DNA of 64,000 bases, taken from NCBI GenBank assembly GCA_013399895.1, contig VXBA01003793.1, positions 6,116 through 70,115 of the forward strand, read 5' to 3'. A program made the translations under genes and the position numbers. How positions within the stretch are numbered: the stretch's first letter is position 1; each line of letters opens with the position of its first letter. Below are positions 57,001-64,000 of this stretch, in pieces. The DNA comes from Serilophus lunatus (lineage: Eukaryota > Chordata > Aves > Passeriformes > Eurylaimidae). The notes below the pieces were generated by a model. The model saw nothing but the letters and a program-made list of their open reading frames with translations. It did no database searches and was not told the DNA's origin.

Positions 57001-60000
57001 AGTTCCTGAATGATTACTTAACCTGATGTACTTGATGAAGTTTTGCTTGCCTTACAATGCAATTCTAAGGCCTAACTGGTATTTTTAATGTGTCCTTTTG
57101 TTCCTTTTTACAGCTGCAATTTTGTACATCCTGTAGATCACTTTCAAAATGTGCTGAAAAGTGAACATCTTGAAAGTCAATTACTTGAATATTTTCTTTT
57201 TTGCTTTTTAGATGATAATCAAAACAAAACCAATGAAAAGAAAGAGAAGAAAATGGTTTCTCAGAAACCTCATGGTACCATGGAATATACGGTAAGTATT
57301 GGTGTGTGGTGTGCTAATGCCTGCTTTTTGAAAGTGGAGTTGGGGTTGAGAGGGAGGCAGTGGCACAAAAGTGAAAGCACTTAGTGAATACTTTTGCAGT
57401 TTACATCTATGTCGATAAGGATTGCTCCAAATATCACTGTATGGAGAGAGCTAGGCTGACATCTTGAATCTCTGCCTTTTCTTGTCGCTGCCAGTTCTAT
57501 TTTTACTTTTGCATTATGGCTCACTAGTAGAACAATTGTTTTGTTGTTCTGAAAAATACTTCCATTCCACAGTGTTACTAAGGTCATCACGTGGTTGGCC
57601 TGTGTTTGGTCTTGAGATGGTGACGCCTCTTTCTCTAAGCAGGAGCAGGGCAGCAGCATGCTGCTGTGGCAGCTCAAAGGATTAGCTCTGCCCAGAAAGT
57701 TTGTGTAAGCCATCAGATCCCTAAATGGGGGCTTCACTCCCCTCTGTATTGTGCAGAGCTACCATTGAAGACAAGTATCCCAGCTGGGAGCAGCACAACT
57801 GCCTGATGTGCTGTGGTTGCCAGAGGTGTAGTGAACTTTGCAATGTATGACCTTCCTCCCCTTGCCAGACCAGTTCTAAATAAAGTAGTGCTGCTTTAAA
57901 GTTTTAAGAGAAAAGGAGAGGGACATCTGTAACAGCTCTGCATTTTATCTACTGTAAAGTATGACAGAACAGTTCTACCTTTTTTTTTATATGTATATAT
58001 ACTGGTTTATCACTTAAGCTATTAAGTAGAGGGTGTGTTGAGATCATCAAGTCTATTCTCTGCAAACAGCCTGTTCAGTGGGTTTAGTTCACATGGTGTG
58101 TAGCAAATGTTTTCACTATGATATCTTAAGTTTCAACTCATTTTTCAGGCTGGAAATCAGGACACCATAAACAGCATAGCATTAAAGTTCAACATCACCC
58201 CAAACAAGCTTGTGGAGCTCAATAAACTTTTCACACAGACAATTGTGCCAGGCCAGGTAAATCTTGTATTTATTTGGGATTTCTTTAATAACTGAAAGGT
58301 GATAATTTGTTGAGTATTTAAAAGCTTTTTACTACTTACACATATCTTTTAGGTAGTTGGATACAAGGATAATGGAGAATAATTTAAAGCACTCTCTTAG
58401 AGTAAAACTCTGTAGATCATTACTTGGAGTTGGGAGGGGGAGCTTTGTAATTCCCATACTTGAATTCTTTTATTTATGTGCTGTTACTAAAGGTTAAACA
58501 TGACTTTGAAGCTCAAGAAGGTAATATAGCTCTTGCAAGGGAGATGAACTCTTGGGAAGTCTAGATAAATGCAATGTATAATGCATTAAAGAATTAGAGA
58601 GTTAGAGAAATTGAAATGGCTTTTTGTCATTATGCTGGGCATGAGTCAGCAGAGAGACTGTTTTTAGGAGAGTCAAGTAATGGAAATGCAAATATGGAGA
58701 CTAACTGATTCATAACCTGATTCATGAAGAGCAGATCTCTACTTCTGCTTCACAGATACGAAGAGATTGAAGTGTCCTGATTTGGAGAGAGTGAAACTGA
58801 GGCACATAGAAATGGTGTGACTTGCCTAAGAGCATCCAGCAGACAAAAGCTGGGATAAGGAAAAATAGTTTTGTTTTTCTGAACATTTTTAGTTTAAACT
58901 GTGAACTTTTTTTAACTTGATAAATATCTTTCTTTGTTTTGGCGCTTGGAACAAATGACTATGTTTTTATTTAGGGTGGAGGTCCAAAGCTGTACTGCTA
59001 TTCTAGTACTTCTGTACTAAAAGTCTGCAATGTTTACCGTGAGGGAATGTGAAAATTCAAACAGAACATTGAATGTTTATATACAGTTGTAGTAGTACAT
59101 GATGCTAAAATGCTGCTTCATATAAAGAATATTTTCTTAGATTTGGTGATACAAGTATGTTTTTGGAAACAGACAACCTGTAGTGAAGTGTTAAAAACCT
59201 CTAGAACTGAAAGTATCTCTTTTTCAGCAATGGTCTTTGGTTTGGGCCAGAATTTATTGTTACAAGGTAATGGTTTTTGATAGTAGTTTTGTAGTTACTT
59301 GTTTTCTAGTTGCAAGACAACCTGAAACTGCAAATTTAAGGGGGGGAAAAAAGTTTCTCAGTCTACGAAAAGCGTTTTATCTTCTTGCTTGTGCTGCAAA
59401 ACAAAATGGAGAGCTAGATCTTGTAATTAGACCTGCACATGCCCCACTATCCCCACCTATGAAGGACTCTAGAATACGTAGTTGTTAAGGAGTGCATTGC
59501 AGTTAGGAGTGATCACTGTTGTGTTGTCTTTCTAGGAGAACAGAGTGTGTATCTTGAATAACATTTTAAAGCTTGTACCTTACTGTTTTGAAATATGTGT
59601 TTCTATTTAGATTCTCTTTGTGCCAGAAACAAGCGCTGCAAAGCTGTCATCTGTTAGTCCTGGTGCTCCTGTTTCTCCTTCATCATCAGATGCTGAATAT
59701 GATAAACTCCCTGTAAGTGAAACATAGCTTCACTGGTCTTGAATTCTCAAAGTATTTTCTGATTTTGAAGCTGAGATTCAAGGTTCTGCAAATAGCACTT
59801 TTTTGAGGTTACATGCCTTGTGTGTAGTGTATTAAAAATGAATACAGCAAAATTAATTTGCTGTACTACAAAATTTACCATGTCTTTAAAAATATTCCAA
59901 ATTAAGGGAGTTCTGTCAGAGCATAGAAACCCATTACAAGTTCAATTTGGCTCAGAGTCTATCAAAACAACTGAAAATATTCTAGTGTATAATTTTAAAG

Positions 60001-63000
60001 GAATGGAAAGTTAAATATGAAAACTTATTTAGTGTTTCACACTGGAGATATTTTTGCTGCTCTGCAGTGTACAGCCTTGAATCCTGCATTGGGAACCTTG
60101 AACAGGGAGGCTGTTAGTTTAGTCTGAGCAGTTAGTTTCTTTCTAGTTAAGCATATTACTGCTGATGTTAAAGTAATTAGTGACTTCAAATCTATAACTA
60201 ATGAAAAGGAAAGTGGAGAGAATAATTGTGGAATGAATAATTGAAAATGGAATGAATAATTGTGTTTAACCATAGTCTTATGTCTCTGCCACCTGCATAC
60301 TGAACCACACCAGTGCTCTGTAAGCAGAGGTCTTCAGTGCAGATGATCTGACAGGGCAGGCCCTCCCTTAATGAGAGTGAATTTTGGTGAGCTGACTTGT
60401 CTTGGTATTTGGAGATTTTTTGTAATGCTACAAGGGTTTTTTTCCATACAGGATACTGTGGGAAGTGGCCTACGTGAACATCACTTTTCTTCCTTATGGA
60501 AGAGGAAAATCGTTGTTTGAACCTAGTGTTTTTAGTTCTCAAAAATCTTCATGTGTATAATTCTAGTCTTGTTGCTCTGCACTGAACTTTTTCTTTTCTA
60601 AGGATGCTGATTTGGCAAGAAAGGCTTTCAAACCAGTTGAGAGAGTCCTGTCCTCTACTTCAGAAGAGGATGAGCCCGTGGTTGTCAAATTTTTAAAAAT
60701 GAATTGTCGTTATTTCACAGATGGTAAGGTATGTGGAACCTGATTTTTGGACATAGAGATTCTTTAAAAGCAAAATCTCTTTGTATAAGTGAGAGATGAA
60801 TAGTGGGGGAGTCAGATGGGCTCCATGTTTTTAAAGCATGTGAATGTTATGTTGGCTTTATCTCTTACTGCTGTGTTTATTGATACTGTGATAATATGCT
60901 GTATAATTTTATTATTTCAGTTGTTTAATTTGTTGTGATAATTGCTTTATGCAAGAATAGCTCTTCTACCCATCATCATTTCCTTACCATGTCTTAACAG
61001 AATTATGTGTACGAGAGTGCACTACAGAGAGAAAACTGCACTTTAGAGTTGTGACATGTCAGGATTAGTTGTCCAGTTCCATCAAATTGTGCAACAGCTT
61101 TATAAAATGAGGACATGCCAATCTATTTCATTTATGACTTGAAGATAAATTTTAACTATTCCCAGAGCAGTGTTTCCAAATATGTCCCTGTTGCTTCTGC
61201 ACTTGCTAATGAATGTCAAGCAAGCCCTAATAAAAAGATAAATATTGCATTATACAGCCTTTTCTTTCTGTTTTTTGTAAGCATTCTTGTAATGTATGTG
61301 TACCCACCAGGACTGCAACCCTAAATTGCAGCAGCAGTTTTAGAAGTGCAGACACAAAGCCTGGGTAGTATTTTAACCCCCTTCTCAAGGTTGCAAGGAA
61401 CTATCTTCTTGAACTGTCTACTGGGATATATCTACTCTTCTTGACTCTGGTTGCTGTTAGATGTCTGCATGTTTGAGTTTTCAAGTTCTCTGGAATTTAT
61501 AACACTGGAGATGCATAATCGTTGCTTTTTTATATTTTTATTTTTTTCCTGTAGTCCTGACTAAGATGGATGTGTTTACACCTACGGTTTCTGGCTTCTT
61601 TTTGCATCCAGTGGATGTAGACTGTATTTAACCACTCTGCAATTTTTGCAGTCTGCTGTTTTGTAGAAAGTAATGGAGAACTATTTGAAGTCTTGCATGT
61701 AAATTAGGGCAATACTGTCACTTTGTATGTGATGCTTGTGAGGTGCAGAGGATACAGATTGCCAATTTTATGGCTGCAAGACTGAAAAAGTAGTTTGCAG
61801 GCAGAACTATCAAAAATGGGATGGCTTCTTTGCCAGCGTAGCTAAAATCCCTTGTTGTCTTGCTTCCCACAGTGGCTAGATGGAAGGTACAGCTTACTGA
61901 ATTGCTCCTCTGACTACCTAGAGTTACATGCCTGTGGGAGAATCCTCTGCGCTTGGCTTTGATTCTTTGATCCAGGCAGAAACCAGGCTTGTGAACTGAG
62001 TCATACGGGAGAAGCAAATGGGAAATATGTACAAACTTTGCTACACAAAGGAGCAGGCATTCATGTACTCACTTGCCAGTGCCAAGCTATCAGCACGATA
62101 TCTTACTGATTAAAAAAATCCAACAAACTTAAACCAAGCTTATGGTCTTTTACCTGCCTATTTGCTAGCCTTCCTTGGCTTGGCTTGCAGATGACCTTGG
62201 ATAATTAATAGTATCTGCAGTGTGGGTCATTCCAGTGGATCTGTGGCTCCTGTTTGGCAGATGTCCTGATTTACATACAGCTTCTGAGTTGGTCTGGTGA
62301 ATTTTGTAGCTCTTTTGGAGGAGAGGGTGCAAGAGAGAGACATTGGAAATCTCCTTTGTAAACCTTGAAAAATGGTCAGTTGCCATGAGTTGGTGCTGAA
62401 TAATGGCTGATGCAGCCTCTTATCAAATCCATGATTAGAGCACATTTTGAAAAATTAAATGTATCCTCTGCAGTTGTGCAAAATATGCTTGGATCAGTAG
62501 AACCTGCTTCTCAATTGGGGAGAAACTATCTCATACCAGATCCCTATATATATATAGAAAAGCTTTTGGCATGTACCTCTGTGAGGTTAGATCAAGGGGA
62601 CATACAGTGCAGCTTAGCATAGTAAACTGGACATTTCCATGAGTAAGACTGCATTCAGGTATGCTGGTTGCATGTAAATTCATGTATCACATGAAGGCGG
62701 CTCCATCTAGAATAAAATGCTATGTCCTTTTGAAAAAAATAAATCCACCAATCTGTTTTGTCTGAGATTTATTAACAATTGCATTTTTAGCTTGTGGTAG
62801 TCAGCACTGAAAGTTGAATAGTTTAGATGTTCTTCCTTATCAGCTAAGAACTTGGTGTTACTAAGAATTTTTTTTCTTTGCTCTTCTTACAACTGACTTA
62901 ATGACTGACTTAATGACATTGGAAATCAAAATGTTTTGGTTGCAAACATTGCATGATGCAGTATAAAGAGGGAGGAAAGAGGTTTTGCTTTTTAGAATAG

Positions 63001-63257
63001 TAGCCTAAAATTCAATTCCAAATGATAAGTGCATTATATCTGATGTGCTAACTCTTTCTTCTCCTATTTTAGGGCGTAGTTGGAGGAGTCATGATAGTAA
63101 CTCCAAACAATATCATGTTTGACCCACATAAGTCTGATCCTCTGGTAATTGAGAATGGCTGTGAAGAATACGGGCTCATCTGTCCCATGGAGGAGGTTGT
63201 CTCAATAGCTCTCTACAATGACATCTCTCACATGAAGATTAAAGATGCATTGCCATC
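17963..63257 (+). CDS. NCOA7: NCOA7, 5' part of coding sequence (7 exons, 3' partial)
   Basis: Joined exons: 17963-18012, 36896-37149, 57212-57291, 58149-58256, 59611-59712, 60603-60728, 63073-63257. Every intron is GT-AG and the reading frame stays open for 905 bases (301 codons plus 2 bases). The product is recognised from family knowledge as nuclear receptor coactivator 7: a basic N-terminus (METKEEKKERRQGYFAR), a LysM domain at about residues 125-169, and a GRAM-like domain from about residue 224. Members of this family bind the V-ATPase through the TLDc domain, act in oxidative-stress resistance, and NCOA7 was described as an estrogen-receptor coactivator. The receptor-binding middle and TLDc parts lie past the right edge, so this is about one third of a protein of usually around 940 residues. 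The region 30-76 is the least like the human protein as I remember it; LysM and GRAM-like parts are nearly the same. NCOA7 rather than its paralogue OXR1 is favoured by the N-terminal sequence. Confidence 0.96.
18368..18660 (+). repeat. CR1 LINE 3' part, sense to the gene
   Basis: Characteristic CR1 words occur in order: CAGTGACAGGACCCGAGGGA, GAGAGGTTTAAGTTGGATAT, TCTTCACCCAGAGATGGTTG, GGGCACTGGAACAGGCTCCC, GTTGGACTCGATGATCATTG and the tail GGGTCCCTTCCACCTCAGCA followed by ATTCTGTGAT. It starts about 350 bases after the donor of coding exon 1. Open frames inside it (18468-18668 +, 18337-18543 and 18420-18638 -) are repeat-derived. Confidence 0.93.
19583..19630 (-). repeat. Possible MIR-like SINE relic (antisense)
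   Basis: The + strand reads CTGCTATGTAACTTTGGGGA then GGTCACCTTTCTCTGTCCCAG, resembling the inverted MIR core (gctgtgtgaccttgggcaagtcacttaacctctctg). The match is diverged and short, judged from memory of the consensus. Confidence 0.4.
20467..20498 (+). repeat. Tandem duplication of a 16-bp unit
   Basis: GAAGGCTATTCTGTGT occurs twice in direct succession with no mismatch. Confidence 0.95.
23242..23256 (+). repeat. (TA)n microsatellite
   Basis: About seven TA units in intronic sequence. Confidence 0.9.
29281..29317 (-). repeat. C/A-rich tract; G/T-rich with G-runs on the - strand
   Basis: Almost pure C and A on + with CC/CCCC runs separated by A-runs. The - strand carries GG, GGGG and GGGG runs separated by T-rich loops, a possible two-tier G-quadruplex. 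It resembles, in opposite orientation, the tract at 38802-38821. Confidence 0.7.
31036..31100 (+). repeat. Possible MIR-like SINE relic
   Basis: The segment TGTTACAGATCATGAAGCAG followed by AGGTAGTGAGTTG and AAGGTAATGGCAGTATCAGG loosely follows the MIR order (ttacagatgaggaaactgaggc…aggtcac). It is heavily diverged, so the call is tentative. Confidence 0.3.
36896..37149 (+). CDS. NCOA7: NCOA7 coding exon 2 (residues 17-101)
   Basis: The exon completes Arg17 and encodes a basic run (LKKKRQVKQ, 18-26), a Ser/Thr-Pro-rich acidic linker with SPGSP (35-39) and KTPSEKDDE (42-50), then a Lys/Arg block (KEKKKKKYNQLKDIRR, 77-92) ending in ELKRYYST. The donor is ACAG/GTGAGT at 37150. The basic blocks could act as nuclear-targeting signals, which fits a coactivator, but that is inferred. 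The linker is much less like the human protein than the ends. Reading through the donor would give G-E-F-C and a stop at 37161-37163. Confidence 0.96.
38802..38821 (+). repeat. G/T-rich tract with G-runs
   Basis: GGG, GGGGG, GG and GG runs are separated by T-loops, a possible G-quadruplex on the transcribed RNA sense strand. It lies about 45 bases before a CR1 tail fragment. Confidence 0.7.
38867..38921 (+). repeat. CR1 3'-end fragment
   Basis: GGAGGTTAGATGATCTTTAA then GGTCCTTTCCAACTCAAACA and ATTCTGTGATTCTA is the terminal CR1 signature. Only the extreme 3' end is kept, as expected of a strongly 5'-truncated insertion. Confidence 0.9.
39480..39650. promoter_or_regulatory. Isolated CpG-rich pocket inside the intron; possible internal promoter
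   Basis: About 13 CpG dinucleotides fall within roughly 125 bases (39526-39650), including GCGGCGGAGCGAGG and GCCGGCGGGTGGC, while the kilobases on either side have almost none. In vertebrate DNA such an isolated CpG cluster usually marks an unmethylated promoter or enhancer, or a recent GC-rich insertion. No repeat family or TATA box is recognised. A 64-codon frame at 39565-39759 overlaps it but has no known homology. Confidence 0.4.
40485..40505 (+). repeat. (AT)n microsatellite
   Basis: About ten and a half uninterrupted AT units. Confidence 0.95.
40661..40677 (+). repeat. Short self-complementary GCTA repeat
   Basis: TTAGCTAGCTAGCTTA consists of overlapping AGCT/CTAG palindromes; no function is evident. 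Confidence 0.6.
43076..43076. other. Undetermined base (N)
   Basis: A single N sits in a C-run, a likely base-calling or polishing ambiguity. Confidence 0.99.
52152..52180 (+). repeat. Short TAGTAAT-type tandem repeat
   Basis: GTAGTAATATAGTAAT is followed by a second, truncated copy. Simple AT-rich repeat. Confidence 0.85.
56080..56560. other. GC-richer, C/G-run block in the intron, function unknown
   Basis: This half kilobase is visibly richer in G and C than its flanks and contains a run of eight C near 56492-56499. Overlapping open frames exist on both strands (for example 56239-56535 + and 56006-56365 -), which is the expected result of fewer stop codons at higher GC. Nothing recognisable is encoded. 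Confidence 0.5.
57212..57291 (+). CDS. NCOA7: NCOA7 coding exon 3 (residues 102-128)
   Basis: The exon completes Asp102 and encodes DDNQNKTNEKKEKKM then VSQKPHGTMEYT, with donor ACG/GTAAGT at 57292. A Lys-rich stretch leads into the start of the LysM domain (MEYT). Met116 sits in a strong initiation context (AAAATGG), so it could start a shorter protein if transcription began inside the preceding intron. The intronic frame just upstream is open, but the acceptor and human similarity define the exon edge. Confidence 0.96.
57292..58148 (+). other. NCOA7 intron (857 bases)
   Basis: Donor GTAAGT, acceptor CATTTTTCAG. A possible inverted CR1-like scrap (TTGAGATCATCAAGTCTATT) lies at about 58028-58060. 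Otherwise nothing is recognised. Confidence 0.85.
58028..58060 (-). repeat. Possible CR1 tail scrap (antisense)
   Basis: The short segment TTGAGATCATCAAGTCTATT resembles the inverted CR1 tail (gagatcatctagtccaac). It is too short for a firm call. Confidence 0.35.
58149..58256 (+). CDS. NCOA7: NCOA7 coding exon 4 (residues 129-164), LysM core
   Basis: Encodes the centre of the LysM domain: AGNQDTINSIALKFNI then TPNKLVELNKLF and IVPGQ. The D-T-x-x-S-I-A pattern, the N-x-L-N-K turn and the P-G-Q end are classical LysM positions. Exactly 36 codons in phase 0, donor CAG/GTAAAT. In animal LysM/TLDc proteins this domain is intracellular and its ligand is unclear, so peptidoglycan binding should not be assumed. 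Confidence 0.97.
58257..59610 (+). other. NCOA7 intron (1354 bases)
   Basis: Donor GTAAAT, acceptor TTTCTATTTAG. Contains a MIR-like relic at about 58790-58860. The open frame at 59237-59488 has no recognised homology. Confidence 0.85.
58790..58860 (+). repeat. MIR-like ancient SINE relic
   Basis: GTGAAACTGAGGCACATAGA then GTGTGACTTGCCTAAGAGCA and CCAGCAGACAAAAGCTGGGA follow the MIR core order (gaaactgaggcacagagaggttaagtaacttgcccaaggtcacacagc…gggat). This is the best MIR-type match in the window. Confidence 0.65.
59611..59712 (+). CDS. NCOA7: NCOA7 coding exon 5 (residues 165-198)
   Basis: Encodes ILFVPETSAAKLSSVSPG then APVSPSSSDAEYDKLP, exactly 34 codons in phase 0, donor CCT/GTAAGT. ILFVP closes the LysM domain. 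The Ser/Pro-rich rest is a probable phosphorylated linker (two S-P sites, at 180-181 and 186-187), inferred from composition. Confidence 0.97.
59713..60602 (+). other. NCOA7 intron (890 bases)
   Basis: Donor GTAAGT, acceptor TTTTCTTTTCTAAG. Contains a 15-bp duplicate with 19-bp spacing at 60229-60262. Nothing else is recognised. Confidence 0.85.
60229..60262 (+). repeat. Direct repeat, two 15-bp copies, 19-bp period
   Basis: TGGAATGAATAATTG occurs at 60229-60243 and again at 60248-60262. Confidence 0.95.
60603..60728 (+). CDS. NCOA7: NCOA7 coding exon 6 (residues 199-240)
   Basis: Encodes DADLARKAFKPVERVL, an acidic-Ser patch SSTSEEDEP (215-223) that fits casein-kinase-2-type sites, then VVVKFLKMNCRYFTDGK, the first strands of the GRAM-like domain. 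Exactly 42 codons in phase 0, donor AAG/GTATGT. The last part is nearly the same as in the human protein. Confidence 0.97.
60729..63072 (+). other. NCOA7 intron (about 2.3 kb)
   Basis: Donor GTATGT, acceptor CTCCTATTTTAG. Includes a 12-bp tandem duplicate at 62892. Open frames at 61115-61324 (+) and 61718-62017 (-) have no recognised homology. Confidence 0.85.
62892..62917 (+). repeat. 12-bp tandem duplicate
   Basis: ACTGACTTAATG occurs twice in direct succession, followed by AC. Confidence 0.95.
63073..63257 (+). CDS. NCOA7: NCOA7 coding exon 7 (residues 241-301 plus 2 bases)
   Basis: Encodes the body of the GRAM-like domain: GVVGGVMIVTPNNIMFDP, HKSDPLVIENGCEEYGL, ICPMEEVVSIALYNDIS, then HMKIKDALP and TC of a Ser codon. 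Donor TC/GTAAGG at 63258. This segment is almost invariant among vertebrate NCOA7 and close to OXR1 as I know them. The next exon is outside the window. Confidence 0.97.
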
Positions 63258-64000
63258 GTAAGGAGTGGTCTTCCCTGAACTTACATTTGTAGATTTTCAG
63301 AAGGGTCATGGAAAAGGGCTGGGGGAGTGGAGAATGGAGAGGAAGAGTTGTAATGATGCCAATTAAAAAATGGGAGGAAAGTGCCACCAAAGGAATGATT
63401 CACTTATGTTAGCCTTAAACTTTTTTTACAGCACTAAATCGGCATTAAGGACAAATGTGTCATGAATATGAGAACTAAAGTGCAAAAGAGACAGTACAAA
63501 TCAGTAATTAAAAAAACATTAGTGGCATGCTGTGGTTGGGCTCTTGCATGACCTGTCTCTAGGTCTGTTTCAGTGGAAGTCAAGAGGGTTAAATATAGAC
63601 CATTGTTGTGTTACCAGGACTGTTCTGAGAGGAGTATTTAAAACTTTTGAAGATAACAGCACCTTAACTGCCATTTTCAGGACTTAGAGAAATACCAGTC
63701 TCTGGAATACTTCTATTTCAGAACCAGAAGGACATTGATAGTTATAATCTATAATACATGATAGACTTTCTGGGGTGAGCTACTTTATCTTATACATAGA
63801 CTAGGCACTACTTATGTATTTGTTCTAAGCAAGGTTTTGTTCTTACAGGTAATGCCTTTTTGATCAGTGAAATTCATTGATTTCCCTCCATTTTCTCATT
63901 TCAAGAAAAACTTCGCAGAAGCTTGTTAAGCTCATTACCAGAGTGTTTAGTCTTAGTTACTTTTAAGTTACTTAGTAAGTTACTTAGTAACTTTAAATAA
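63258..64000 (+). other. NCOA7 intron, start only (window ends inside it)
   Basis: Donor GTAAGG, with no following acceptor tied to a recognised exon. Ends in a 12-bp tandem duplicate. Confidence 0.8.
63966..63989 (+). repeat. 12-bp tandem duplicate at the window end
   Basis: AGTTACTTAGTA occurs twice in direct succession; a partial related AGTTAC lies at 63955-63960. Confidence 0.9.

Larger units (their letters stand above)
37150..57211 (+). other. NCOA7 intron (about 20 kb)
   Basis: Donor GTGAGT, acceptor TTTTTTGCTTTTTAG. Contents seen: a G/T tract and CR1 tail at 38802-38921, a CpG-rich pocket at about 39480-39650, an AT microsatellite at 40485, one undetermined base at 43076, short tandem repeats at 52152, and a GC-richer block at about 56080-56560. 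Long open frames at 43039-43668 (-) and 49413-49970 (+) have no recognised homology. Confidence 0.85.

Noticed and set aside
1..64000. CRISPR array, rRNA, tRNA, operon or phage/plasmid system
   Set aside because: The window is vertebrate genomic DNA with spliced coding exons. No spaced direct repeats, tRNA cloverleaf or prokaryotic gene layout was seen on reading.
63258..64000. TLDc domain or next NCOA7 exon
   Set aside because: No sequence after 63257 matches the expected DLPQDLC continuation, so the exon lies beyond the window.

Overview
The window looks like avian nuclear DNA carrying the 5' half of one gene on the + strand: NCOA7 (nuclear receptor coactivator 7; LysM, GRAM-like and TLDc family, related to OXR1). 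Two things point to a bird. CR1 retroposon tails are present, including a long sense copy at about 18368-18660 and an antisense copy at about 10618-10935. The sequence is also mostly intronic and AT-leaning, with a GC/CpG-rich start. I cannot name the species from the sequence alone.

Layout. Bases 1-230 are a CpG-rich, promoter-like block with a (CCCGTG)n hexamer array. Bases 230-17881 are intron-like or 5' leader sequence with no protein-coding exon that I recognise. The first coding exon is 17963-18012 with its leader from about 17882. Six more coding exons follow at 36896-37149, 57212-57291, 58149-58256, 59611-59712, 60603-60728 and 63073-63257. All junctions are GT-AG and all phases join cleanly, giving 301 complete codons plus 2 bases. 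The gene runs off the right edge, so the acidic middle region and the C-terminal TLDc domain are outside the window.

The encoded N-terminal half has, in order: a basic start (residues 1-26), a Ser/Pro-rich acidic linker (about 30-76), a Lys/Arg-rich block (77-97), a LysM domain (about 125-169), a Ser/Pro linker (170-223), and a GRAM-like domain (about 224 onward) cut by the window end.

The rest is intron. Besides CR1 it holds three probable ancient MIR-like SINE remnants, small microsatellites and short tandem duplications, two G-rich/C-rich tracts, and a compact CpG-rich pocket at about 39480-39650 that could be an internal promoter. I found no rRNA, CRISPR array or complete second gene. 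Most long open frames look like chance. The observations most worth a second look are the hexamer array at the CpG island, the internal CpG pocket, the 3-codon upstream ORF in the leader, and the inverted CR1 pair flanking the start-codon exon.
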